A stretch of DNA of 64,000 bases, taken from the NCBI RefSeq assembly GCF_902825155.1, contig NZ_CADEAG010000001.1, positions 372,001 through 436,000 of the forward strand, given 5' to 3'. The DNA comes from Bartonella taylorii 8TBB (GTDB taxonomy: Bacteria > Pseudomonadota > Alphaproteobacteria > Rhizobiales > Rhizobiaceae). Position 1 is the first letter of the stretch; every line of letters starts with the position of its first letter. Positions 9,685 to 19,408 of the stretch are shown here, one piece after another. A program made the translations under genes and the position numbers. Below the pieces are notes generated by a model, which worked only from the letters and a program-made list of their open reading frames with translations, searched no databases and was not told the origin of the DNA.

Positions 9685-9746
9685 CATTGAAGCCTCAGCA
9701 CGATTGTCTTCCCCTGCCTAGTGTGCTGAGTGCTTTCAATGTTTTT
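9685..9746 (+). terminator. Large 17-bp hairpin followed by T-run (terminator or small RNA)
   Basis: CATTGAA (9685-9691), GC and CTCAGCAC (9694-9701) pair with GTGCTGAG (9723-9730), GC (9732-9733) and TTCAATG (9735-9741), giving 17 pairs with two single-base bulges (T9731, T9734). The 21-base loop is pyrimidine-rich (CTTCCCCTGCC). TTTTT follows at 9742. It could terminate the hydrolase-YgjP transcript. The stem and loop are larger than the other terminators in this window, so a small RNA is also possible. Confidence 0.6.
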
Positions 9747-9814
9747 GCTTTATCTTTTTTATAATTCAGCTTAATAATTTCTGGTGATCCCTCAGTTCAG
9801 ATTGGAAAAGCGCT

Positions 9815-10987
9815 ATGCCTGTCCTTACAGATCCACTTCAACTATTACAGGCTCTTATTCGTTGTCCTTCTGTCACACCTCATGAAGCGGGTGCCTTATC
9901 AACTTTGGAACAATTTCTAGCAAAGATGGGGTTTCATATTGAACGTCCTGTTTTTTCGGATAAAAATACAGAAGATGTTGAAAATCTTTATGCAAAAATG
10001 GGGGGAGAAGGGCTGCATCTTATGTTTGCGGGCCATACTGATGTTGTGCCACCAGGTGCGTTGGAACACTGGATACATCCTCCTTTTGAAGCTGTCATAG
10101 ATCAAGGGAAGTTATATGGGCGGGGTGCTGTTGATATGAAGGGTGGAATTGCTTGTTTTGTTGCGGCACTGGCTCGAGTTCTTGAAAAAAAGTCCATTAA
10201 AGGAATGGTAAGCTTTCTGATTACCGGTGATGAAGAAGGCCCTGCTGTTAACGGTACAGTCAAACTTCTCAAATGGGCAGAACAAAAAGGTGAAAAATGG
10301 ACTGCAGCTCTTGTGGGAGAACCAACAAGCGTAAAAGTTGTTGGTGATGTGATCAAGATTGGACGTCGAGGATCAATTTCTGGTATCATCACGGTTAAAG
10401 GTTGCCAAGGACACGTTGCTTTTCCTGAGCGAGCAGCTAATCCATTGCCCTTAGCAAGTAAGCTTATTCAAGCGTTGACACAAACTGCTTTAGATCAAGG
10501 ATCGGAAAATTTTCAACCAAGTAATTTGGAATTAACAACTGTTGATACGGGGAATTCGGCGGTGAATATTATTCCAGCGCAAACGACAATCCGTTTTAAT
10601 ATACGCTACAACGATCTTTGGACAAAAGAAATGCTTATGGCAGAAATTGAAAAGCGCCTTGCTTCAATACAACCAAAAAACAAGTCTGATCAATACCCCT
10701 CCTATAAGTTGGAATGGATTCCAAGTTTGGGAGATGTTTTTTTGACAAAAAATGATAAAATCGTTAAGCTTTTATCAAATGCTATTAAAAGTGTAACAGG
10801 AAATACACCAGAATGTTCAACTTCAGGGGGGACTTCGGATGCGCGATTCATTAAGGATTATTGCCCAGTGGTTGAATTTGGTTTACCGGGGCAATCGATG
10901 CATATGGTAGATGAGTGTGTAACTCTTGAAGCACTGGAAACTCTCACTGTTATTTATGAGCGTTTCATTATTGATTTTTTTGCGTAA
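9815..10987 (+). CDS. dapE: Succinyl-diaminopimelate desuccinylase
   Basis: DapE hydrolyses N-succinyl-LL-2,6-diaminopimelate to LL-diaminopimelate and succinate in the succinylase branch of lysine and peptidoglycan precursor synthesis. The 390-residue protein is an M20 di-zinc peptidase of normal length. [11 protein letters not shown] contains His74 and Asp76, [10 protein letters not shown] has the bridging Asp107, and TGDEEGP supplies the catalytic Glu140 and Glu141. GEPTS follows, and a C-terminal GQSMHMVDE carries the last ligand His. The dimerisation lid lies between about 185 and 300. The ATG is preceded by GGAAA. dapD, two steps earlier, is 20 kb away in this window, so the pathway is dispersed. 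Confidence 0.95.
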   Translation: MPVLTDPLQLLQALIRCPSVTPHEAGALSTLEQFLAKMGFHIERPVFSDKNTEDVENLYAKMGGEGLHLMFAGHTDVVPPGALEHWIHPPFEAVIDQGKLYGRGAVDMKGGIACFVAALARVLEKKSIKGMVSFLITGDEEGPAVNGTVKLLKWAEQKGEKWTAALVGEPTSVKVVGDVIKIGRRGSISGIITVKGCQGHVAFPERAANPLPLASKLIQALTQTALDQGSENFQPSNLELTTVDTGNSAVNIIPAQTTIRFNIRYNDLWTKEMLMAEIEKRLASIQPKNKSDQYPSYKLEWIPSLGDVFLTKNDKIVKLLSNAIKSVTGNTPECSTSGGTSDARFIKDYCPVVEFGLPGQSMHMVDECVTLEALETLTVIYERFIIDFFA

Positions 10988-11086
10988 AAAAGAAGCGATT
11001 GTTTTTTTTAACATTTTTACCACAAATTAAAAACCGTGGATGTTATATAGCAATCGATGGGAAGGCAGGTTAGAGCCATAAAGATT

Positions 11087-12286
11087 TTAGTTTGCCAATT
11101 GGTTGATAATGTGGTCAAGAAGGATGCGTCCTTTGTTTGTCGCTTTTAAGCGCTGATTTCCTAGCATTTCTACTAGCCCTTGTTGTTGTAAATCGATAAG
11201 CTTTTCCATTGGTAAACCCTTGGGACTTAAGGTTTCATAACGTGTAAGATTCAAACCTTCGCAAAGACGCAAGCCCATGAGAAGCATTTCATTTGCTTGT
11301 TGCTCTCTGGTCAAGTGTTCTGTTTCAACACAGCCATGCCCCGTAGTTTCTACTAGTTTAAGCCAATGTTCAGGATATTTTTCATTTATTGTGACATAAC
11401 GTTCATGATTTTCAATGGGAAAGGAAAGTGCTTTTGAAGAGGCAGAGGAATGATTCGGTATATGCTCAATAAAGCGACCATGAGCTCCCGGACCAAAGCC
11501 TGCATATTCATGATAACGCCAATAGAGAAGATTGTGTGCTGATTCGGCACCGGGGATTGCGTGATTTGAGATCTCATAAGCTGGAAGTCCAAGTGTAGTA
11601 GTTATTTCTTGGGTAAGATGATACAGGTCTGCTGCGAGTTCTGAAGCGGGGAGGATAAGCTTTCCTGCGGCATGAAGCCGTTTAAAAGCTGTTCCTTCTT
11701 CGATAGTCAGTTGGTAAAGAGAAAGATGATCTGCTGCCAAGTCAATAGCTTGAAAAAGCTCATCTTTCCATTGCTCGAGTGTTTGCTCGGGGCGAGCATA
11801 AATGAGATCAAAGGATAAACGTGGAAAGATTTTCCGCGCCAAAGCAATAGCGTCAAGAGCCTGTTTCACATCATGGAGACGGCCAAGTTGTCGTAGTGCT
11901 TTGTCATTGAGTGCTTGTACACCCAAGGATAAGCGGTTAACTCCCGCTGCTCTGTATCCACGAAAGCGTTCTGCTTCTACGCTTGATGGGTTGGCTTCCA
12001 GTGTGATTTCAACTTTATCATCGACCGTCCACTTTTTTGCAAGTGCTTGCAATAAAGCATCAACAGTGTGAGGGGTCATAAGAGAGGGTGTACCCCCACC
12101 AATAAAGATACTTGTAATATGACGTGGACCTATTTTATGATATTGCGTTTCTATTTCGCGTTCAAAAGCGGTTACAAAGCGTGGTTGATCAACGCCACGG
12201 ACGCGAACGTGTGAATTAAAGTCACAATAAGGACATTTAGTAGCGCAAAAAGGCCAATGAATATAAATGCCAAAAGCTTTATTCAT
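11087..12286 (-). CDS. hemW: HemW-type radical SAM protein (heme chaperone, HemN-like)
   Basis: A 399-residue radical SAM protein with the [4Fe-4S] motif CATKCPYC (Cys14, Cys18, Cys21), [11 protein letters not shown] (SAM-binding glycine motif) and the HemN-like C-terminal domain. The length and N-terminus (IYIHWPFC) match HemW/YggW rather than true oxygen-independent coproporphyrinogen oxidase HemN, which is longer. HemW binds heme and is thought to deliver it to respiratory enzymes; it lacks coproporphyrinogen oxidase activity in the species tested. Its ATG overlaps the rdgB stop by four bases (ATGA), so the two genes are translationally coupled, an order common in alphaproteobacteria. Confidence 0.9.
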   Translation of the reverse strand: MNKAFGIYIHWPFCATKCPYCDFNSHVRVRGVDQPRFVTAFEREIETQYHKIGPRHITSIFIGGGTPSLMTPHTVDALLQALAKKWTVDDKVEITLEANPSSVEAERFRGYRAAGVNRLSLGVQALNDKALRQLGRLHDVKQALDAIALARKIFPRLSFDLIYARPEQTLEQWKDELFQAIDLAADHLSLYQLTIEEGTAFKRLHAAGKLILPASELAADLYHLTQEITTTLGLPAYEISNHAIPGAESAHNLLYWRYHEYAGFGPGAHGRFIEHIPNHSSASSKALSFPIENHERYVTINEKYPEHWLKLVETTGHGCVETEHLTREQQANEMLLMGLRLCEGLNLTRYETLSPKGLPMEKLIDLQQQGLVEMLGNQRLKATNKGRILLDHIINQLAN

Positions 12287-12930
12287 GAGAGCGTTAAAAG
12301 GTTTTCTGCTAAAAGCTTGAAAGCACGCGCACGATGCGAGAGGGGTGCTTTATCATTGAGCTTCCAGCCATGCTTTTGCTCTGTTGACATTTCACCAAAG
12401 GTATTTTCATATCCATCTGGTAAAAAAATAGGATCAAAGCCAAAACCTTTGTCTCCACGTGGTGGCCAAATGAAAGTACCTTCAACGCACCCACGGAAAT
12501 AGTCTGCATGAGCATCGGGCCATGCAATACAGATGACTGATATAAATCGACCTTTCCGTTGGCTTTTTTCATGTGCTCCAACTTTTTGGAGTTCGTCTTC
12601 TACTTTTTGCATAGCTTTTGAAAAGTTACGTGTGCCATCGGGTTGAAGAGCGAGGTCAGCTGTATAAACACCTGGTGCACCACCCAATGCATCCACTTCC
12701 ATGCCAGAATCATCAGAAAGAGCCGGAAGTCCTGTATTTTTTGCTGCTGCAAAAGCTTTAATGTAGGCATTTTCTTCAAATGTTGTTCCCGTTTCTTTTG
12801 GTTCCGGTAATCCGAGCTCTTTTGCTGATTGTATCGTTAAACCAAAAGGAGCGACCAATGTGGTAATTTCATGTAATTTTCCGGTGTTATGTGTGGCAAT
12901 GACGAGTTTTTCTGTTGCTATGCTTCTCAT
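12283..12930 (-). CDS. rdgB: dITP/XTP pyrophosphatase (HAM1/RdgB)
   Basis: RdgB hydrolyses non-canonical purine nucleotides (dITP, ITP, XTP) to monophosphates, keeping them out of DNA and RNA. The 215-residue product starting [10 protein letters not shown] has the family motifs ATHNTGK (12-18), [21 protein letters not shown] with the catalytic Asp, GFGFDPIF and SHRARAF. A longer frame to 13128 exists, but its first 64 residues are unlike the family. GGAG eight bases before the ATG at 12930 supports the short start; an ATG at 12936 is too close to that site. hemW follows with a 4-base overlap. Confidence 0.93.
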   Translation of the reverse strand: MRSIATEKLVIATHNTGKLHEITTLVAPFGLTIQSAKELGLPEPKETGTTFEENAYIKAFAAAKNTGLPALSDDSGMEVDALGGAPGVYTADLALQPDGTRNFSKAMQKVEDELQKVGAHEKSQRKGRFISVICIAWPDAHADYFRGCVEGTFIWPPRGDKGFGFDPIFLPDGYENTFGEMSTEQKHGWKLNDKAPLSHRARAFKLLAENLLTLS

Positions 12931-13173
12931 ATACATTTCTCCAGAAATGAAAAGGGGGATAGTTTGTGCTAAAAACCAGCTTAAACACCAATATATACGA
13001 GTTCTGCTAGATTCTATGCAATACAATCTTTTTGCTTTACTGATATCCCATTCAAATAAAATCTTTAATATTTTGTGAGAATAATGATTAAAAAGACTTA
13101 TAACTGATCCCTTTTTTGATGATAGCATTTTTTATAATAATATATAATATGCTTTTGCGCTACTTTAGCCTAT

Positions 13174-13201
13174 TTGACCAAACCTTAGCAAAACTTATAT
13201 A
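13174..13201 (+). promoter_or_regulatory. Sigma-70-like promoter for hrcA
   Basis: TTGACC (13174-13179), a 16-base spacer and TATATA (13196-13201) lie 37 bases before the hrcA ATG. No CIRCE inverted repeat (the HrcA operator) is seen here, so hrcA itself does not look autoregulated by sequence. Confidence 0.6.
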
Positions 13202-13237
13202 AGAGAGAAATATTTTCAAAGTAATGAATGAGTTTTA

Positions 13238-14308
13238 ATGAAGCACAAACCTATTGATGAGGAACTAAAATATCTTGATGAGCGTTCGCGTGACATCTTT
13301 CGCCATATTGTTGAAGCTTATCTTAATGATGGTGAACCTGTAGGATCACGAAATCTTTCAAAGCTTTTGCAACAGACATTGTCACCTGCTACGATTCGCA
13401 ATGTGATGAGTGATCTCGAACATCTTGGTTTGATTTATGCACCGCACGTATCTGCGGGACGAATGCCAACACAATCAGGGTTAAGATTTTTTGTTGATGC
13501 ATTTATGGAAGCGGGTGATTTGCCAAACGAGGAGCGTGAAAGTATTGAAGCGCAAGTCAAGGAGGCTGGTCATGCACAATCTGTTGAACATTTTCTCATT
13601 CAAGCGAGTCGCGTTCTTTCAGATCTTTCACGTGGGGCAGGCCTTGTTTTAGCAACAAAACATGAAGGGACGTTGAAGCATATTGAATTTGTGCGCCTTG
13701 ATAGAGAGCATGCTCTCACCGTTTTAGTGACTCAACAAGGTGAGGTTGAAAATCGTATTGTTCATTTACCGGAAGGTGTTACCCATGCACAATTGACAGA
13801 GGCAACGAATTTTCTCAATGCCCATATTCAGGGACGTACATTGAGTGAAGCTAAAGAAGAAATTGCACGTTTATGCTCAGAAACGCGGGCTGCCCTTGAT
13901 CATTTATCTCATCATCTTGTTGAAACGGGGTTAGCTCTTTGGGGAGGAGAAGATGCTGACCATAAAGTACACCTTATTGTTCGCGGGCGCAGTAATTTGC
14001 TTGAAGATGTGAAAGCAGAAGAAGATTTAGAGCGGTTACGACATCTGTTTGATGACCTTGAAACGCGTGAAAGTATGGCGCAGCTTCTTGATTTAACGGA
14101 TGAAGGTTCGGGAGTTCGTATTTTTATTGGTTCAGAAAATAAATTGTTTTCGCTTTCTGGTTCTTCTTTAGTGGTGGCACCTTATCGTGATTCAAAACAA
14201 AAGGTTATTGGCGCCTTAGGAGTTATTGGGCCCACACGGCTTAATTACGCAAGGATTGTACCCATGGTTGATTATACGGCTCAACTTGTATCACAACTGT
14301 TGCGTTAA
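13238..14308 (+). CDS. hrcA: Heat-inducible transcription repressor HrcA
   Basis: HrcA binds CIRCE operators, usually before groESL, and depends on GroEL for folding, which gives heat-shock feedback. The 356-residue protein has the N-terminal winged-helix domain with family signatures RSRDIFRHIVEAYL, GEPVGSRNLS and LSPATIRNVMSDLE, then SAGRMPTQSGLRFFVD. The inserted dimerising domain follows and the GAF-like C-terminal domain ends LGVIGPTRLNYARIVPMVDY. The ribosome-binding site is weak. It is followed by grpE after 125 bases, the usual hrcA-grpE pair. groESL is not in this window. Confidence 0.95.
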   Translation: MKHKPIDEELKYLDERSRDIFRHIVEAYLNDGEPVGSRNLSKLLQQTLSPATIRNVMSDLEHLGLIYAPHVSAGRMPTQSGLRFFVDAFMEAGDLPNEERESIEAQVKEAGHAQSVEHFLIQASRVLSDLSRGAGLVLATKHEGTLKHIEFVRLDREHALTVLVTQQGEVENRIVHLPEGVTHAQLTEATNFLNAHIQGRTLSEAKEEIARLCSETRAALDHLSHHLVETGLALWGGEDADHKVHLIVRGRSNLLEDVKAEEDLERLRHLFDDLETRESMAQLLDLTDEGSGVRIFIGSENKLFSLSGSSLVVAPYRDSKQKVIGALGVIGPTRLNYARIVPMVDYTAQLVSQLLR

Positions 14309-14433
14309 AACGTTCAGGTGAACATTTGTATTATAAACGCTCATTGTATTAAGATATGTAAATACCCCCTTGATTTTTGTCTGCAAAATTTCGATATCGA
14401 GAATAACAAATCTTATGAAGGAATGGAATTTTT

Positions 14434-15096
14434 ATGTCTGAAGAAAAAAACAAATTTACTGATGCGTCATTTGAAAATCGCGATTTGAAAAATCCAGCTG
14501 ATCGTGATGCACTTAAACAAGCGGCGGATGAGTTTTTGAAAACGCGTGAAGCAGAGGCCCGCGCAGAGGTTGCAGAGGAAGAAAATGAGTTTATAGATCC
14601 CTTAACTGCTTTGCAAAACGAAAATAAAGATCTGAAAGATCAGCTTTTACGTCTTGCTGCAGATATGGAAAACCTACGTCGTCGTACTGCGCGTGATATG
14701 GCGGATGCAAAGGCTTATTCAATTGCTAATTTTGCACGTGACATGTTGTCTGTTTCTGATAACCTCAATCGTGCTTTAGAGGCTATTCCGGAAGGTGCAA
14801 AGGAGAATGATGCTGGTTTGAAAACACTAGCGGAGGGCGTCGAAATGACTGAGCGTGCAATGATAGCAGCGTTGGAACGTCACGGAGTACAGAAAATTTA
14901 TCCAGAAGGGCAAAAATTCGATCCTCACTTTCATCAAGCGATGTTTGAAATTCCTAATTCTGATGTTCCAGATAACACTGTTCAACAAGTTGTTCAGGCA
15001 GGTTACATTATTGGTGAACGTGTTCTGCGTCCAGCTATAGTGGGTGTAGCCAAAGGAGGAGCAAAAGAAGTTTCTGTTAAATCTGATTCAGCTTAA
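14434..15096 (+). CDS. grpE: Nucleotide exchange factor GrpE
   Basis: GrpE releases ADP from DnaK and so drives substrate turnover of the DnaK-DnaJ-GrpE machine in the cytoplasm. The 220-residue protein has a charged N-terminal region, a long coiled coil with [25 protein letters not shown] split over about 57-85, and the C-terminal beta domain with FDPHFHQAM and the family end [23 protein letters not shown] precedes the ATG by about 11 bases. Its partners dnaK and dnaJ lie 7 kb downstream. Confidence 0.95.
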   Translation: MSEEKNKFTDASFENRDLKNPADRDALKQAADEFLKTREAEARAEVAEEENEFIDPLTALQNENKDLKDQLLRLAADMENLRRRTARDMADAKAYSIANFARDMLSVSDNLNRALEAIPEGAKENDAGLKTLAEGVEMTERAMIAALERHGVQKIYPEGQKFDPHFHQAMFEIPNSDVPDNTVQQVVQAGYIIGERVLRPAIVGVAKGGAKEVSVKSDSA

Positions 15097-15120
15097 GATG
15101 CCTCAAAAATATACCCACAG

Positions 15121-15155
15121 CGCAAAAATGTAGTACTATGCGTAAGTGCTACATT
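15121..15155 (-). terminator. Factor-independent terminator of thpR
   Basis: AATGTAGTACT (15127-15137) pairs over 11 bases, with one G-T pair, with AGTGCTACATT (15145-15155); the loop is ATGCGTA. On the minus strand the stem is followed by TTTTT, fitting termination of thpR transcripts. Confidence 0.7.
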
Positions 15156-15205
15156 CGTGAGATGTTCTGTCAAAGAGAGTTCTAAAGGATGTTAAAAACC
15201 TCCTT

Positions 15206-15745
15206 TTATTCTTGGAGTACCCAGCTTCTTTTTACAATGTATGGAGCATCGCTTGAAGGAGATGGCGACAAAAATAAAACAAAATGATCAACCTTAAAAG
15301 GAGGAAACAAAAAATCACCTCGAGAAGACAGATAAGAAGGAAGATCATCAGGTTTAATATCGAGCAATCTCGCAAGAGTAATATGCGGAGTAAATGGTTT
15401 TTCGTCAGGCGTTAAGTGCACGCTGCTCCGAATACATTGCATCTTTTCATGTAAAAGGCTAAGAGTTTCACAAGGCTCAATACGAACAACAAGGGAATGC
15501 GGTGCATTTTCTGAACCAAAAACCTCAAAACCTTTTGTTTGTAGCACAAAAGGTGGGAGCTTTATTGTATCGAAAGCACGCATAATTTCATCTTCTAGGG
15601 AGCTTTCAATTTCACCAAAAAAAGACAAAGTGATGTGAAAATTCTGCGGGTTTATCCACTGCGCGTTCGGCAAGCCATTTTGTAGCGACATGAGTGCTTC
15701 TGTTGTTTGTTGGGGAATCTGAAGAGCACTAAACAAACGGTTCAT
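15206..15745 (-). CDS. thpR: RNA 2',3'-cyclic phosphodiesterase (2'-5' RNA ligase family)
   Basis: The 179-residue protein carries the two HxTL motifs of the 2H phosphoesterase superfamily: FHITLSFFG with His37 and PHITLARL with His121. The starting stretch NRLFSALQIP and overall length match bacterial ThpR, which opens 2',3'-cyclic phosphates on RNA and can catalyse 2'-5' joining in vitro. Its physiological role is poorly defined. It faces grpE tail to tail. A 500-base gap separates it from the PTS genes upstream on the same strand, so it is probably a separate transcript. Confidence 0.88.
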   Translation of the reverse strand: MNRLFSALQIPQQTTEALMSLQNGLPNAQWINPQNFHITLSFFGEIESSLEDEIMRAFDTIKLPPFVLQTKGFEVFGSENAPHSLVVRIEPCETLSLLHEKMQCIRSSVHLTPDEKPFTPHITLARLLDIKPDDLPSYLSSRGDFLFPPFKVDHFVLFLSPSPSSDAPYIVKRSWVLQE

Positions 15746-16253
15746 GGTATCTCCTTACAGCGAAAAAATGCCACTACAAATGCGATGGCGAACAATGAAC
15801 GTAAAGCGCATACTGCTAAGTATAAGACGATGATGTAGAAAAACAATGTCTAAAATAATTAAATTGTGTAAAGTTTATGAATCTAAAAGAATGGTTATAA
15901 TGCCAACAAAAGCTATATTTGCGTGCGTTTTATTACAAAGAGAAGTTGATAAACTTCTGATTTATGTGATTATCTTTATATTTGTCTAAAGCAGCTTAAA
16001 AGCTGGCATATTCAGCAAAAGGTGAATGTTTCTCTTTTTTTCAAATATTTAAGCATATGTGTTAGATTGTGGTCACAACCATAGTACACGACACAATTGC
16101 TACAAACATTCACGCTTATGATAACCATAACACAATTCATTACGAATACTGATACTTTTAAGAGAAAAGCAAAGAAGCCAATCAAAATAATAATTGGTGA
16201 GAAGTTTTTGCTTATTTCAGAGATGATCTTACGTCTTTTTTGAGGGAGAAACT
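15746..16253. other. Gene-free stretch between ptsH and thpR
   Basis: No plausible coding region, RNA gene or clear repeat is seen. In several rhizobia this position downstream of ptsH carries ahcY, but no recognisable remnant of it is present here. Confidence 0.4.
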
Positions 16254-16547
16254 TTAATTCTCTTCTCCAAATTTATTATTGATAAGTTTTTCAAGAGCAT
16301 CAAGAGCATCAGTTGCTTCTGGTCCCGAAACACGAATGATGAGATTACAACCAGGAGAGGCTGCTAGCATCATAAGTCCCATAATTGATGAACCGCCAAC
16401 GATTTTTCCATCTTTTTCAACTTCAACAATGGCGTTGAAATTGTCAACAGTTTGGACAAATTTCGCAGAGGCACGTGCATGCAACCCACGCTTATTACAG
16501 ATATTGAAATGACGACTTATACATGGGAGAGTATCTTTAGAAAACAT
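16254..16547 (-). CDS. ptsH: HPr-like phosphocarrier protein
   Basis: HPr relays phosphate from EI to EIIA proteins. The 97-residue protein has the active-site signature NKRGLHARAS with His23 and the regulatory-serine region GGSSIMGLMML, where Ser54 is the expected target of HprK. It ends the unit batR-batS-hprK-EIIA-ptsH. No sugar-specific EIIB or EIIC gene is near, which fits the truncated, regulatory PTS of alphaproteobacteria. ptsP (EI-Ntr) would be expected elsewhere. The N-terminus is about ten residues longer than typical HPr, and no strong ribosome-binding site is seen, so the start could be slightly different. Confidence 0.93.
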   Translation of the reverse strand: MFSKDTLPCISRHFNICNKRGLHARASAKFVQTVDNFNAIVEVEKDGKIVGGSSIMGLMMLAASPGCNLIIRVSGPEATDALDALEKLINNKFGEEN

Positions 16548-16574
16548 CAGTGTTTCATTATCCGCTTATAAAAA

Positions 16575-16964
16575 TCATACTGGTACATTAATATATTTAC
16601 GTCCTGCTTCTTGCGCTATTCTTAAAGCTTCTGATAACGAAATATCAGGACATTGTCGAATAGAAATCAGTTTAATGAGCATAGGTAAATTAACTCCTGC
16701 AATCATTTCAACGCGCCCTTTTTCAATAGCAGGAATAGCTATATTTGATGGTGTTCCACCGAACACATCCGTTAATATGATAACACCATGGTTTGTACTT
16801 ATAGAGGAAACTGCGGTTATAATATCACCACGGCGCTGATCTATATCATCATCAGGATGGATACATATTGTTGCGAATTTTTCTTGTGTTCCAACAACAT
16901 GTTCCACTGCATGTAGAAATTCAACAGCTAACTCACCGTGCGTTACAAGCACGAGTCCAATCAT
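16575..16964 (-). CDS. PTS EIIA component of the mannose type
   Basis: A 129-residue EIIA-Man fold protein. The N-terminal LVLVTHGELAVEFLHAVEHVVG places the phosphorylatable His9 exactly as in ManX IIA domains, and IILTDVFGGTPSNIA is the second conserved segment. It has no fused IIB domain. In related alphaproteobacteria this stand-alone protein acts in the regulatory PTS with HPr and HprK rather than in sugar transport. The gene is 27 bases upstream of ptsH and follows hprK in the same unit. Confidence 0.92.
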   Translation of the reverse strand: MIGLVLVTHGELAVEFLHAVEHVVGTQEKFATICIHPDDDIDQRRGDIITAVSSISTNHGVIILTDVFGGTPSNIAIPAIEKGRVEMIAGVNLPMLIKLISIRQCPDISLSEALRIAQEAGRKYINVPV

Positions 16965-17096
16965 TTACACAAACTCCTGTTAACTAAAGATCCGACCATA
17001 TTGGTGGGAAACATATTTTACAAGGCTTTATCTTGCTGCCAAGAAAAATTTGCAAAAAAAGCAAAAATAATGACTTTTTTTATTTTTGGAAAAAAA

Positions 17097-17588
17097 TTAT
17101 ACAGATTTACACCATATTTTTCTAAAAAAGAATGCTTCTATAGCTTGACAGATAGCTGTACAGTCGGCTTCACGAAGGCTAGGGAGTTTTAAAAGAGGAA
17201 TATGTACACCTGCAAATTGAAAAGTTTGATTTGTGGAAAAACGCTCATATTCGGGACCGAGCAGAATAACGCAATCGATAGCCGTTTGTTTTTCAAACTC
17301 TATCGTATAAAGACCAACACCGCGAATCTCAATACCACCTTGCAAATCTTCTGGAGTGTATCCGTAAAGCTTTCCATTTTCTACACGGAGCACAGTGTAA
17401 TCATCACTAATAAGTTTTGCCTCACGTTTTGACCATTCAGCACGGTCGAGCAAAGAAAGGGTAAGGGTTGATTTTCCTGATCCAGATGGGCCTATAATTA
17501 AAAGCCCCTTTCCTCCCAGTTGAAGGCAGTTTGCGTGTAGTATTTCATTTTTTGTCTTCATACCTTTTGCTTTGGATAAAAGATTCAT
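17097..17588 (-). CDS. hprK: HPr kinase/phosphorylase, short alphaproteobacterial form
   Basis: HprK phosphorylates and dephosphorylates the regulatory serine of HPr. This version has 163 residues and contains only the catalytic domain, without the N-terminal domain of the Firmicute enzyme, as is normal in alphaproteobacteria. The P-loop GPSGSGKST lies at about 33-41, ISDDYTVL follows near 61, and the family segment IEIRGVGLYTIEF is near 85-97. Its start overlaps the batS stop by four bases (ATGA), indicating coupling to the sensor kinase. An internal Met10 is an alternative start. Confidence 0.92.
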   Translation of the reverse strand: MNLLSKAKGMKTKNEILHANCLQLGGKGLLIIGPSGSGKSTLTLSLLDRAEWSKREAKLISDDYTVLRVENGKLYGYTPEDLQGGIEIRGVGLYTIEFEKQTAIDCVILLGPEYERFSTNQTFQFAGVHIPLLKLPSLREADCTAICQAIEAFFFRKIWCKSV

Positions 17589-19384
17589 TTAGCTAAGGGA
17601 AGCGTAATAATAAAACGTGCACCAGTTTTATTATTTCCAAGTTTAGGATCAACAATATTTTCGGCTGTAATTGTTCCATTATGGGCCTCTATAATTTGCC
17701 GACTAATAGAAAGGCCAAGGCCTGAGTTTTGACCAAAAGTATCTTCATTTGGCCGATCAGTATAAAAACGTTCAAAAATACGTTCAATATTCTCTGAGCG
17801 AATACCAGGACCATTGTCTTCGATGGTTAAAATGAGAGTTGAAGCATGACTTTTCATAGTTATAGAAATTTTACCATTATTATAGGGGATGAAGGAACGC
17901 GCATTCTCAATGATATTGGAAATAACTTGCCCCAAACGAAGTTCATGTCCCAACACAAGATAGGTTTTTCCATGAGGACGTGGAACAATCTTAAGGCTTA
18001 TATCAATGGTTTGCCTATTATGATATACTTCCTGAACAGCATGAACAAGACTTTCTAAAAGCAGTGTTATATCAACAATTTGTGCAGTTTCACGAGCAAG
18101 CTCTGCATCTAGCCGTGAGGCATCAGAAATATCAGTAATCAAACGGTCAAGACGACGCACATCATGTTGAATAATTTCAAACAATTGTTCCTGCGCTTCT
18201 TCATTTTTAGCCAAGGGGAGTGTTTCAACAGCACTCCGTAATGATGTAAGTGGATTTTTTAATTCGTGGCTTACATCAGCAGCAAAACGCTCAATGGCTT
18301 CAATACGCGCATAGAGGGCATTGGTCATATCACGAATAGAGGTTGAAAGGTGACCAATTTCATCTTCACGCATTGAAAAATCAGGAATTTCTATGCGCTT
18401 ATTATTGCCATTACGCACACGGTTGGCAGAGGCAGATAATTTGCTCAAGGGATGCGCAATCGTGTGGGCTAAAAATAGAGAAAGTACTAAAAGCACACTG
18501 CCTACAACGGCAAAGACTTTAAAAATAACCAGTCTTTCGCCCTTTACAATATTGTCAATATCTGAACCGGTGGTAGAAAGAAGAAGTGCTCCCACCACTG
18601 CACGATAGCGTTGAACAGGTACGGCAACAGAAACGATTAATTGGCCTTGCCTGTTGCGCCGTTTGGCAGTAGCAAGAGACCCATTTAATGCTCGGTATAC
18701 TTCTGGATAAGCAATACTGCTGTTTTTTATTTGCTCTCTATCAAGAGTGATACCATTGCTATAAAATTTGCTTGAAAACCATGAAGTGAGGCGTTCCCAC
18801 ATATTTTGTTCAGTTTTAAGTGGGGGCAAATTATAACTAAAAACTTCGCCACTAGAATAAAGAACACGCGAATCAAGAAGGAGAGTAGCATCACGATCAT
18901 AGATACGTGCTCTTGTTGTTTTGGGTGTAATGAGGCGTCGTAAAAGAGGAGCAACTTGTTCAGGATTAATGGGAAAGTCCCAAGAATCAGTTGATTGGGG
19001 TGCAGGCGTAACGCTTTCTCCAGCCTGTAATTCTAAAAGTTTTTGGGGATCAATGAGGATAGAATTTGTATCTACCGTTGCAGAAGCGGCAATGGCTCCA
19101 GCAATAATTTTTCCTTGGGTGCATAAACTTTTGATTTTCGCTTCAATCAAGCCATCACGAAATTGATTAAGGTATAGAATACCCGTAACCAAAACAGCGA
19201 GGGCGGCAATATTTAACATAACAATACGGCGTGTAAGACTGGAAAAAAACAGCTGTCTGAGGAGACGTTGTACTCTAAGATACAAATGCACAAACATAGG
19301 AAATAATGTCAAAATTGTTCCATTTGGCGTTGTCTTTTGTAAAGTTTCCAATTGAGTATCTTTTGCCATAGATTTGATCGCCAT
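17585..19384 (-). CDS. batS: Sensor histidine kinase BatS (ChvG/BvrS/ExoS family)
   Basis: The 599-residue inner-membrane kinase has TM1 at about 52-72, a periplasmic sensor domain of about 200 residues, TM2 at about 285-306, HAMP, then a dimerisation domain with FAADVSHELKNPL (His373). The ATPase domain has the N-box NIIENARS, DNGPGI and GLGLSI. With BatR it forms the Bartonella counterpart of BvrRS in Brucella and ChvGI in rhizobia, known to control host-adaptation genes and to respond to pH-type cues. The order regulator-kinase-hprK-EIIA-HPr is conserved in this group. The name follows from orthology and context. Confidence 0.93.
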   Translation of the reverse strand: MAIKSMAKDTQLETLQKTTPNGTILTLFPMFVHLYLRVQRLLRQLFFSSLTRRIVMLNIAALAVLVTGILYLNQFRDGLIEAKIKSLCTQGKIIAGAIAASATVDTNSILIDPQKLLELQAGESVTPAPQSTDSWDFPINPEQVAPLLRRLITPKTTRARIYDRDATLLLDSRVLYSSGEVFSYNLPPLKTEQNMWERLTSWFSSKFYSNGITLDREQIKNSSIAYPEVYRALNGSLATAKRRNRQGQLIVSVAVPVQRYRAVVGALLLSTTGSDIDNIVKGERLVIFKVFAVVGSVLLVLSLFLAHTIAHPLSKLSASANRVRNGNNKRIEIPDFSMREDEIGHLSTSIRDMTNALYARIEAIERFAADVSHELKNPLTSLRSAVETLPLAKNEEAQEQLFEIIQHDVRRLDRLITDISDASRLDAELARETAQIVDITLLLESLVHAVQEVYHNRQTIDISLKIVPRPHGKTYLVLGHELRLGQVISNIIENARSFIPYNNGKISITMKSHASTLILTIEDNGPGIRSENIERIFERFYTDRPNEDTFGQNSGLGLSISRQIIEAHNGTITAENIVDPKLGNNKTGARFIITLPLAK

Positions 19385-19408
19385 TCAAACTTTTGCGACA
19401 AAACAGAT

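Noticed and set aside
12931-13128. N-terminal extension of RdgB up to 13128
   Set aside because: The 64-66 extra residues are unlike the family and a good ribosome site supports the ATG at 12930.
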